The notes beneath the pieces were generated by a model. It made no database searches and was not told the DNA's origin. It saw only the letters and a program-made list of their open reading frames with translations. A stretch of 64,000 nucleotides of DNA from Actinoplanes sp. KI2. GTDB taxonomy: Bacteria; Actinomycetota; Actinomycetes; Mycobacteriales; Micromonosporaceae. The stretch's first letter is position 1. Every line of letters begins with the position of its first letter. The position numbers were made by a program, and so were the translations under genes. Location: contig NZ_JAOSZE010000038.1 of the NCBI RefSeq assembly GCF_025630775.1, positions 1 to 64,000 of the forward strand, written 5' to 3'. This document shows, one piece after another, positions 57,582-64,000 of the stretch.

Positions 57582-58370
57582 ATGACCACGACCCTGATCC
57601 GGCGTGCCGGAGTCCTCGCCCTCATCGCCACGACGGCGGCCGGCCTCGGCGGCTGCGCCGGCGTGGTCGGGGCGAAGATGACCTACGACGACACCGAGAA
57701 GGGCAAGATCACCGATATTGTGCTCTCCGGCGGGGCCGGCGACATCACCGTGACCACCGCCCCGGTGACCGAGACGACGATCCGCCGGGTGATCCGCCAG
57801 GCCACCAATCCGGACACTTCGTACCAGTTGCAGGGCACGACGCTGACGATCGACACGTCCTGCGGCATGCGCTGCTCGGTGTCGTACGAGATCAAGACCC
57901 CGCCCGGCGTGAAGGTGCACGGCCGGCAGGGGTCCGGCGACATCCGCCTGGACGGCGTGGCCGACACCGACCTTCAGCTGACCTCGGGCGATCTCATCGT
58001 GGCCAACGCGACCGGCCCGGTGCAGATCCGCGCCACCTCCGGCGACATCCACGTCAACGACGCCAAGAGCTCGGTGAAGGTCCAGTCCACCTCGGGCGAC
58101 ATCGAGGCGCTCCAGGCCGGCGGCCCGGTCGACGTCCGGGTCACCTCCGGCGACGTGCGGGTGTCGCTGGCCGCGCCGAACTCGGTGACCGCGCACACCA
58201 CCAGCGGCGATGTGTCCGTCGGCGTGCCCCAGGACGGCAAGTACAAGCTGGTCACCAGCCACGGCTCGGGCGACCTCAACATCGATGGGCTGGAGAGCGA
58301 CTCGTCGTCGAAGAATGTGATCGACGTCCGAGCCGGGAGCGGAGACGTCACCGTAGCCTCGGTGGGGTGA
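57582..58370 (+). CDS. DUF4097 beta-repeat lipoprotein
   Basis: A 262-residue secreted lipoprotein. Residues 1-25 are a signal ending in lipobox GLGGC. The rest is a right-handed beta-helix-like DUF4097 domain with repeated (T/S)SGD(I/V/L) turns: QGSGDIRL, LTSGDLIV, ATSGDIHV, STSGDIEA, VTSGDVRV, TTSGDVSV, GSGDLNI and GSGDVTV, at roughly 20-residue spacing. Function is unknown; such proteins have been linked to envelope sensing. The stop overlaps the GTG of the thioesterase gene (GTGA). Confidence 0.87.
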   Translation: MTTTLIRRAGVLALIATTAAGLGGCAGVVGAKMTYDDTEKGKITDIVLSGGAGDITVTTAPVTETTIRRVIRQATNPDTSYQLQGTTLTIDTSCGMRCSVSYEIKTPPGVKVHGRQGSGDIRLDGVADTDLQLTSGDLIVANATGPVQIRATSGDIHVNDAKSSVKVQSTSGDIEALQAGGPVDVRVTSGDVRVSLAAPNSVTAHTTSGDVSVGVPQDGKYKLVTSHGSGDLNIDGLESDSSSKNVIDVRAGSGDVTVASVG

Positions 58371-59113
58371 GCTTCTACCAGCCGCTCGGCGACGACCACT
58401 ATGCACCGACCGAGTTCACCGAGTCCCCGTGGGACAGCGCCATGCAGCACGGCGGCCCGCCTGCCGCGCTGCTCGGCCACCGGCTCCGCCTGACCGGCCT
58501 GCGACTGGCCCGGATCACCGTGGACTTCCTCGGGCCGATACCGCGCCGCGAGTTCCGGGTCGAGGTGTCGCCGGTCAAGCCGGGCCGGCTGACCGCGCTC
58601 AACGAGGCCCGGATGCTGGTCGACGGCCGGGTCGCGGTGACCGCCCGGGCCTGGCACATCGCGCCCGGCCCGCAGCCGCCGGTGGTCTCCGAGCCGGTCC
58701 TGCCGCCGGCCCTGCCCGAGCGGGAGGACGTGTTCGACGGCGGCTGGGGCTACGGCCGGGCGATCGAGTGGCGGTGCACCAAGGGCGGCCTGAACGCCTT
58801 CGGCGAGACGCACGCGTGGACCCGGGTGCGGATGCCGCTGATCGAGGGAGTGCCGATCGACGGGCAGGACCGCGCGCTGATCGTGGCCGACTCGGCGAAC
58901 GGGCTCTCCGCCGAGCTGCACTGGGACAAGTGGCTGTCCATCCCGCCGACGATGACCGCCACGCTGCTGCGCGAGAGCGGCGACGAGTGGGTGCACATGG
59001 CCTGCCGCACCATCCTGAGCGACGACGGCCTGGGCCTGGCCGAGGCGGTCCTGTCCGACGAGCACGGAAAGATCGGTCAGGTCGCCCAGCCGCTACTGGT
59101 CCGAGCGCGCTAG
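58367..59113 (+). CDS. Thioesterase family protein (TesB-like double hotdog)
   Basis: A 248-residue protein starting at GTG inside a GTGA overlap. PWDSAMQHGGPPAALLGHRLR near residue 22 is the typical hotdog helix start, followed by ARITVDFLGPIPRREFRVEVSPVKPGR. The second half contains ALIVADSANGLSAELHWDKW and IPPTMTATLLRESGDEWVHMACRTI. Such proteins hydrolyse acyl-CoA thioesters. No specific chain length can be inferred. Its 3' end overlaps the convergent acyltransferase gene by 21 bases. Confidence 0.85.
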   Translation: MSFYQPLGDDHYAPTEFTESPWDSAMQHGGPPAALLGHRLRLTGLRLARITVDFLGPIPRREFRVEVSPVKPGRLTALNEARMLVDGRVAVTARAWHIAPGPQPPVVSEPVLPPALPEREDVFDGGWGYGRAIEWRCTKGGLNAFGETHAWTRVRMPLIEGVPIDGQDRALIVADSANGLSAELHWDKWLSIPPTMTATLLRESGDEWVHMACRTILSDDGLGLAEAVLSDEHGKIGQVAQPLLVRAR

Positions 59114-60124
59114 GGCGTACGCCGGGGCCGGCGATAGCGGCGCCCGGCGACTCGGCGCCCCGGGCACCAGGGCGGGACGCCGCCCGGCCGAGACGTCCTC
59201 GATCCAGCCCACCGCCAGGACGACCAGCGACAGCGCCGCCGTCACCACGGCGAGCCGCCAGCCGATACCGACCCAGCCGAAGATCGGCAGCCCCGACCAC
59301 TCCGCGAAGCGGGCGACCGCGACGATCAGCGGCACGTGCCAGAGATAGATCGTCAGGGCCCGCGCGTTCAGCACGGTCAGCAGCCGGCTCGGCCGCACGG
59401 TCGGCGACACCCCGAGGGCGACCAGGATGAAGGCGGCCGACCAGAGCGCGTTGCCGAGCGGGATGTCGTTCAGGTCGAAGCCGCGCGGGCCCGGATGGGT
59501 CAGCGTCCAGGCGGCACCGGCCACCGCCAGCACGCCGACCAGCCAGCAGCGGCGCTTGGTGAGCCGCAACAGGCCGTCGTGGTGGGCGAAGCCGAGCAGC
59601 CAGGCCCCGCCGTACAGGGCGACGTCGTGCAGCACCGGCGGCGGGCGCCACCCGGCGAAGGTGAGGACGGCCAATGCCACGTACGGGATGATGATCGTCA
59701 CCAGCGGCGCCCGCCGGAACAGCGGTAGCAGCAGCGGCGACAGGATCACCAGCCAGAGGAAGTCGCGCAGGTACCACATCGCGGCGAGCCCCTCGAGCCA
59801 GAACCCGGTGGCCGGCGGGTCCTGCAGCGGGAACGCCCACAGCAGCACCCGCCAGTCCCAGACCAGCCCGATCGCGAGCATCGCCGGCACCGCGATCGCC
59901 ACCAGCACCCAGAGCGAGGGCAGCAGCCGCTGCAGCCGCTTCTCGACCGCGAACGGCCCGTAGCGGTCGAGCGAGGCGGCCATCAGTGACCCGCCGAGCG
60001 CGAACATCACCGACATGGCGGGGAACACGATGCTGAGGGCGGCCCAGCCGGTGGAGTGGTAGACGACCACGCGGACGGTCGCGACCGCACGCAGCAGGTC
60101 CAGGTACTGGTTACGCGTACGCAT
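59093..60124 (-). CDS. Acyltransferase 3 family (OafA-like) membrane protein
   Basis: A 343-residue integral membrane protein with about ten helices. NQYLDLLRAVATVRVVVYHSTGW carries the R...H catalytic-type pair of acyltransferase family 3. RLQRLLPSLWVLVAIAVP, MWYLRDFLWLVILSPLL and ALTIYLWHVPLIVAVARF are further family elements. The members O-acetylate or acylate surface sugars and cell-wall components. It starts MRTRNQYLDL and lies downstream of no obvious partner. Confidence 0.9.
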   Translation of the reverse strand: MRTRNQYLDLLRAVATVRVVVYHSTGWAALSIVFPAMSVMFALGGSLMAASLDRYGPFAVEKRLQRLLPSLWVLVAIAVPAMLAIGLVWDWRVLLWAFPLQDPPATGFWLEGLAAMWYLRDFLWLVILSPLLLPLFRRAPLVTIIIPYVALAVLTFAGWRPPPVLHDVALYGGAWLLGFAHHDGLLRLTKRRCWLVGVLAVAGAAWTLTHPGPRGFDLNDIPLGNALWSAAFILVALGVSPTVRPSRLLTVLNARALTIYLWHVPLIVAVARFAEWSGLPIFGWVGIGWRLAVVTAALSLVVLAVGWIEDVSAGRRPALVPGAPSRRAPLSPAPAYALARSDQ

Positions 60125-60194
60125 AGGACCACTGGCTTACCCAAGCCACACCCAAGGTCACAAATCGGAGTGAATTATCCCATAATACGCAAAA

Positions 60195-61598
60195 TCAGAA
60201 ACCTAGCTTGCGCAATTGACGGGGATCACGCTGCCACTCCTTGGCCACGCGCACGTGCAGATCGAGATACACCTTGCCACCGAGAAGCTGCTCGATCTCT
60301 GCCCGGGCCCGGCTGCCGACCTCCTTGAGCCGGACGCCGCGCGAGCCGATCACGATCGACTTCTGGCTGTCCCGCTCGACGTACAGATCCGCATAGATCT
60401 TCGTGAGACCGCCCTCGACGATCATCTCCTCGACCAGCACCGCGATCGAGTGCGGCAGCTCGTCCCGCACGCCCTCGAGCGCCGCCTCCCGGATCAACTC
60501 GGCGATCAGCACCTGCTCCGGCTCGTCGGTCAGCACGTCGTCCGGATACAGCTGCGGCGACTCCGGCAAGTACTTGATCATCACGTCGACCAGGTTCTGC
60601 ACCTGGTGCCCGGAGACCGCGCTCACCGGCACGATCTCCGCGAAATCGTGCAGCTGGCTGACCGCCAGCAAATGCTCGGCCAGCCGCCGCGAGTCGACCA
60701 GATCGACCTTGGTGACCACCGCGAGCACGGTCGCCTTCAACTCGGCCATCTCCGCCGAGATGAACCGGTCGCCGCGCCCCACCGGCTCATCCGCCGGGAA
60801 ACACACGCCGATCACGTCGACCTCGCTCCACACCTCCCGCACGAGGTCGTTGAGCCGCTCCCCCAGCAATGTCCGCGGTCGATGCAGCCCCGGCGTGTCC
60901 ACCAGCACGAGCTGCGCGTTCTCCCGGTGCAGAATGCCCCGGATCACGTGCCGCGTGGTCTGCGGCTTGTTCGACGTGATGGCAATCTTCTGCCCGATGA
61001 TGGCATTGGTCAGCGTGCTTTTCCCGGCGTTCGGCCGCCCCACGAAGCACGCGAATCCGGCCCGATAGACCTCGTCCGTCGCGTCGCTGCGCGCCGCTTC
61101 CGCATGCCGATGCGACTTCGTTTCCGCATACCGCGGCGACTTCTGAGCGGTTGCCTCCGGCATTTTGTCCGTACGCGTGGGCGCCGCCGACGCCGATTCC
61201 GGCCGTCCCGCATTCTTGGCCGGTCCACCCGGTTCCCGGCGCGGCCCTGCCCCGCCCGTCCGGTCGTCCCTCGGCCCGCCCCCTGAATGATGCGTCCGCG
61301 AACCGCTTCGGGCACCGTCCGTCCACCCGGCCGCGCCCGCACCGGAACGCTTGCCACCGCCCGCGGCGGAACGTTTGCCACCGCCCGCGCCGGAGCGCGA
61401 CCCTCGTCCGCTCTCGGTCGCCGCCTCGGCCCGCCGGGCGGCCCGCCTCTCCTGGCGCCGCAATTCGTTGCGCTCGCCGGCAGTGAGCCGCCGCTCGTCG
61501 CTCGCGCCGGACTTGCCTGCGCCGGACCGGCCCGCGCCGGATTTCCCCGACCCGGTCTTGCCCGCGCCGGTCCTGCCCTCGCCGGACTGGTCCGTCAT
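60195..61598 (-). CDS. era: GTPase Era with long basic N-terminal extension
   Basis: A 467-residue protein; residues 176-467 form a normal Era. The G1 P-loop is GRPNAGKST (187-195), G3 is DTPGLHRPR, and G4 is TKVDLVD. The C-terminal KH domain carries IVIGSRGVRLKEVGSRARAEIEQL and KVYLDLHVRVAKEW. Era binds 16S rRNA and assists 30S assembly. The first ~175 residues are low-complexity, rich in Arg/Lys/Gly/Ser with repeated SGAGKSGA-type units, and absent from typical Era. The upstream ATG has an AAGGTGGG-like site, supporting translation of the extension; an internal ATG at codon 146 has none. Confidence 0.92.
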   Translation of the reverse strand: MTDQSGEGRTGAGKTGSGKSGAGRSGAGKSGASDERRLTAGERNELRRQERRAARRAEAATESGRGSRSGAGGGKRSAAGGGKRSGAGAAGWTDGARSGSRTHHSGGGPRDDRTGGAGPRREPGGPAKNAGRPESASAAPTRTDKMPEATAQKSPRYAETKSHRHAEAARSDATDEVYRAGFACFVGRPNAGKSTLTNAIIGQKIAITSNKPQTTRHVIRGILHRENAQLVLVDTPGLHRPRTLLGERLNDLVREVWSEVDVIGVCFPADEPVGRGDRFISAEMAELKATVLAVVTKVDLVDSRRLAEHLLAVSQLHDFAEIVPVSAVSGHQVQNLVDVMIKYLPESPQLYPDDVLTDEPEQVLIAELIREAALEGVRDELPHSIAVLVEEMIVEGGLTKIYADLYVERDSQKSIVIGSRGVRLKEVGSRARAEIEQLLGGKVYLDLHVRVAKEWQRDPRQLRKLGF

Positions 61599-61683
61599 GC
61601 CGTGCCCACCTTAGGCATGCCCTTCTGGCCCTCGCCTGCGGCCTGGGCGGGCAACTCGCGCCAGTGCCGCTCGGTGCAGGCGG

Positions 61684-62064
61684 TCATGCCGTAACCGTGC
61701 CGAGCAGGGCGCCGGTCGGCCCGGCCACGTGGATCGGGGCGTCCCCGGACAGGTCACGCACCGCCGCGTGTCCCGCGCCGTCCAGCTCCGACGCCTCGGT
61801 GGCGACCGCCGCCGCCTCGATCTTCGTCGCGCCGGACGCCACCGCGGACGCCACCGCGAGCTGCAGGGCGGTCACCGCCAGGCTGGGCAGCACCACCGTG
61901 GCCGCGGCGTAGGTGCGACCGTCCTGGTCGCGTACGGCGGCACCCTCGACCGCACCCACCCGCGCGCGTGCGCTTCGCGCCAGGGTGACCAGCTTGTTGT
62001 CCTCGGCGCTCAGCGCCGAGCCGTCGGTCGCCGGCACGGCGGAGGCGGGAGTCAGGTCAGGCAT
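61684..62064 (-). CDS. Cytidine deaminase-like protein lacking catalytic residues
   Basis: A 126-residue protein with the length and helix/strand pattern of a cytidine deaminase (NKLVTLARSARARVGAVEGAAVRDQDGRTYAAATVVLPSLAVTALQLAVASAVASGA). The zinc and proton-transfer motifs are missing: where C-A-E and P-C-x-x-C should be, it reads V-L-P-S-L-A and APIHVAG. It is therefore unlikely to deaminate. Its place between era and a CorC-type gene matches a conserved small gene in Mycobacterium and relatives. It overlaps the CorC-like stop by 8 bases. Confidence 0.7.
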   Translation of the reverse strand: MPDLTPASAVPATDGSALSAEDNKLVTLARSARARVGAVEGAAVRDQDGRTYAAATVVLPSLAVTALQLAVASAVASGATKIEAAAVATEASELDGAGHAAVRDLSGDAPIHVAGPTGALLGTVTA

Positions 62065-63427
62065 CGGCGGTCAGTCTTTCCTCTGTCTCGGTTTCGGAAT
62101 CGGGCTCGGCCGGCTGCTCCGGCGGCGTGACCCGGCGCACCAGCACCGAGTCGATCCGGTTCCGCCGGCCGGTCGTGCCCTCGGCGACCAGGCGCAGCCC
62201 GCCCATGTCGACGTGCGCGCCGGGAATCGGCACCCGGCCGAGCGTCTGCGCCAGCAGGCCGCCCACGGTCTCCACCTCGTCGGCGGGCAGCTCCACCCCG
62301 AAGATCTCGCCGAGATCCTCGATCGGCAGCCGGGCGGTCACCCGCACCGCGCCGTCCTCGAGATGCTCGACCGGCGGCCGCTCGACGTCGTACTCGTCGG
62401 TGATCTCGCCGACGATCTCCTCGAGGATGTCCTCGATCGTGACCAGGCCCGCGGTGCCGCCGTACTCGTCGACCACGATCACCAGGTGGGTCCGCGCCGA
62501 CTGCATCTCCGACAGCAGGTCGTCGACCGGCTTCGACTCGGGCACGAACGTCGCGGTCCGCATCAGCTCGGCCACCGCCTGCGCGGTCGCCGCCGGGTCG
62601 CCGGACTGGGTGCGCCGGATCACATCCTTGAGATAGAGCACGCCGAGCACGTCGTCCACGCTCTCGCCGATCACCGGGATGCGCGAGAAACCCGAGCGCA
62701 GGAAGAGGTACAGCGCCTGCTGCAGCGTCTTCGACGTCTCTATCCACACCATCTCGGTACGCGGCACCATCACCTCGCGGGCGATCGTGTCACCCAGCGC
62801 GAACACCGAATGGATCATCTCGCGCTCGCCGTGCTCCACCACCCCGCGCTGCTCGGCCAGGTCCACCAGCTCACGCAGCTCGACCTGGCTGCCGAACGGC
62901 CCCTCCGGGAACCCCCTGCCCGGGGTCACCGCGTTGCCGATCAGGATCAGCAGCGAGGCCAGCGGGTTCAGCACCTTGCCCAGCCAGCGGATCAGCGGCG
63001 CCGCGGCCCGGCCCACCGCGTACGCGTGCTGGCGGCCCACCGTACGCGGGGCGACACCGACCACGACGAAGCTGACCACGGTCATCGCGCCGGCCGTGAC
63101 CAGCGCCGCCTGCCAGCCCACCCCCCAGCTGTCCACCGCGACCAGCGCGATCAGCGTGGTCGCGGTCAGCTCGCAGAGCAGCCGCAGCAGGAGCAGCAGG
63201 TTGAGGTGGCGCACCACGTCCTTGGCGACGGCGGCCAGCGCCGCCGCGCCGCGCTGCCCCTCCCGGGCCATCTCGGCGGCCCGGGCCGGCGACACCGTGG
63301 CCAGCGCCGCGTCGGCCATCGAGGCGAGCCCGGCGAGCAACACCAGAATCACGGCCAGGGAGATCAGTTGTACGTCCGGCAGGCCCGCCGAGGTGTTGCC
63401 TGCCGCGAGTAGATGGGCGGGGTCCAC
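62057..63427 (-). CDS. CNNM/CorC-type hemolysin family membrane protein
   Basis: A 456-residue protein: an N-terminal DUF21 membrane domain with about four helices (LISLAVILVLLAGLASMADAAL; LLLLLRLLCELTATTLIALVAV), then a CBS pair (VMVPRTEMVWIETSKTLQQALYLFLRSGFSRIPVIGE and HLVIVVDEYGGTAGLVTIEDILEEIVGEITDEYD). A CorC_HlyC domain follows (RLPIEDLGEIFGVELP). The family exports or regulates Mg2+/Co2+. I use the GTG at 63427, 5 bases after the ybeY stop; an in-frame ATG at 63460 inside ybeY is an alternative. Confidence 0.9.
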   Translation of the reverse strand: MDPAHLLAAGNTSAGLPDVQLISLAVILVLLAGLASMADAALATVSPARAAEMAREGQRGAAALAAVAKDVVRHLNLLLLLRLLCELTATTLIALVAVDSWGVGWQAALVTAGAMTVVSFVVVGVAPRTVGRQHAYAVGRAAAPLIRWLGKVLNPLASLLILIGNAVTPGRGFPEGPFGSQVELRELVDLAEQRGVVEHGEREMIHSVFALGDTIAREVMVPRTEMVWIETSKTLQQALYLFLRSGFSRIPVIGESVDDVLGVLYLKDVIRRTQSGDPAATAQAVAELMRTATFVPESKPVDDLLSEMQSARTHLVIVVDEYGGTAGLVTIEDILEEIVGEITDEYDVERPPVEHLEDGAVRVTARLPIEDLGEIFGVELPADEVETVGGLLAQTLGRVPIPGAHVDMGGLRLVAEGTTGRRNRIDSVLVRRVTPPEQPAEPDSETETEERLTADA

Positions 63428-63432
63428 GGCGA

Positions 63433-63903
63433 TCAACCGGCCTGCCGGCCGGCCCGCCATGCCTGCAGCAGGCGGTTCTGCAACGAGAACATCTCGCGCT
63501 CCTCCTCCGGCTCGGCATGGTCGTAACCGAGCAGGTGCAGGGCGCCGTGCACGGTGAGCAGGTGCAGCTCGTCGGCGGGCGAGTGGCCGGCCGCCACCGC
63601 CTGCTTGGCGGCGACCTCCGGGGCGAGCACGATGTCGCCGAGCAGCGCCGGCTCGCCGGTGCCGGCCTCGCCCGGACCGTGGTCGACGCTGCCCTCGTCC
63701 ATCGGGAACGCGAGGACGTCGGTGGGGCCGTCACCACCCATCCAGCGGTGGTTCAGCTCCGCCATGTAGTCGATGTCGACAAGCAGGATCGACAGCTCGG
63801 CGAGCGGGTTGACACCCATCTCGTCGAGTGCGTACCGGGCCACCGCGAGGATCGCGTCGGTGTCGACCTCGACTCCCGACTCGTTGGCGATCTCGATGGA
63901 CAT
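63433..63903 (-). CDS. ybeY: Endoribonuclease YbeY (rRNA maturation)
   Basis: A 156-residue UPF0054 metalloprotein with the zinc motif HGALHLLGYDH (H-x3-H-x5-H) near residues 118-128. Upstream it has ELNHRWMGGDGPTDVLAFPMDEG and LLGDIVLAPEVA. It processes the 3' end of 16S rRNA and helps ribosome quality control. It starts MSIEIANESG, with GGGGTAAAGAG upstream; this also contains the stop of the preceding, probably phoH, gene. Confidence 0.95.
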   Translation of the reverse strand: MSIEIANESGVEVDTDAILAVARYALDEMGVNPLAELSILLVDIDYMAELNHRWMGGDGPTDVLAFPMDEGSVDHGPGEAGTGEPALLGDIVLAPEVAAKQAVAAGHSPADELHLLTVHGALHLLGYDHAEPEEEREMFSLQNRLLQAWRAGRQAG

Positions 63904-63914
63904 AGTGGTGCTCT

Positions 63915-64000
63915 TTACCCCTTGGACTCAGCGCCTACGCCCGGACCGGCCGCCACCACTGGCGGCGCGCCCGGGAACGGCATGAACGGATGTGGCGGGT
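63915..64000 (-). CDS. Probable C-terminus of PhoH family protein (truncated by window edge)
   Basis: The last 27 codons of a leftward gene entering from the right edge read PPHPFMPFPGAPP, then VVAAGPGVGAESKG, and stop at TAA (63917-63915). The codon pattern is coding-like in this frame only. The tail itself has no domain; the PhoH assignment rests on the phoH-ybeY-corC-era gene order conserved in actinobacteria. The gap to the ybeY start is 11 bases, so they are probably cotranscribed. Confidence 0.5.
   Translation of the reverse strand, partial: PPHPFMPFPGAPPVVAAGPGVGAESKG

Noticed and set aside
1..64000. tRNA, rRNA, prophage or integrase signals
   Set aside because: Reading both strands I found no cloverleaf with a CCA-proximal T-loop, no rRNA-like conserved blocks and no phage structural or integrase genes; a covariance-model scan would be needed to exclude small RNAs.

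Overview
The window is high-GC actinobacterial DNA. Strong GC bias at third codon positions, frequent GTG/TTG starts, ATGA/GTGA gene overlaps, a chemotaxis receptor and a PilZ protein together suggest a motile Micromonosporaceae member, probably Actinoplanes-like (inference). The right half follows a gene order known from other Actinobacteria, including Mycobacterium: phoH-ybeY-hemolysin/CorC-cytidine-deaminase-like-era ... recO-uppS ... zur-arsR ... glyQS ... dgt-dnaG. Here that backbone is interrupted by accessory blocks.

Layout. 1-5.5 kb: tail of a CBM2-bearing secreted enzyme, a DUF1772 protein, a Bax-inhibitor-1 family protein, an NhaC antiporter with a divergent HTH regulator, a YCII protein and an RsbW-like ATPase. 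5.5-10.7 kb: PilZ, RpiB-like, an ECF42-type sigma factor translationally coupled to a DGPF/YCII protein, then a zinc-ribbon/SPFH-GYF pair resembling Bacillus YdjG/YdjI. 10.9-16.5 kb: prolyl oligopeptidase, TM2 protein, nucleoside hydrolase, secreted M14 carboxypeptidase. 16.6-25.2 kb: a leftward sugar module (ROK regulator, RbsA/RbsC/RbsB-type ABC importer, Gfo/Idh/MocA dehydrogenase ending at an intrinsic terminator; then an EboE-like and an IolE-like TIM-barrel protein). 25.4-31.4 kb: YihY/BrkB protein, a small unknown gene behind a 45-bp triple repeat, and dgt-dnaG, where dnaG carries an intein inside its zinc finger. 31.5-36.2 kb: a chemoreceptor, a VOC protein and a four-gene roadblock/LC7 cluster with no kinase and no GTPase. 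36.3-43.9 kb: DUF1269, an MFS gene with an early stop, DUF2786, dusB, a coiled-coil protein, XdhC-like, glyQS and small genes. 43.9-47.2 kb: Zur-box-preceded znuACB-arsR-zur. 49.3-52.3 kb: TPP riboswitch with ykoE-ykoD-ykoC (thiamine-precursor ECF importer). 52.3-55.9 kb: an MTHFR-like protein, an aldo/keto reductase, an MTH1187-type thiamine-binding protein overlapping a HAD phosphatase through an 18-bp repeat array, and a 49-bp intergenic repeat array. 55.9-64 kb: uppS, recO, a DUF4097 lipoprotein, thioesterase, acyltransferase, era with a long basic N-terminal extension, a cytidine-deaminase-like protein, a CNNM/CorC protein, ybeY and the probable tail of phoH.

Most notable: the DnaG intein; the kinase-less, GTPase-less roadblock cluster; and a series of short tandem repeats placed on or beside start and stop codons, two of which carry a start codon in every unit. 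I saw no rRNA, tRNA, CRISPR array, transposase or prophage.
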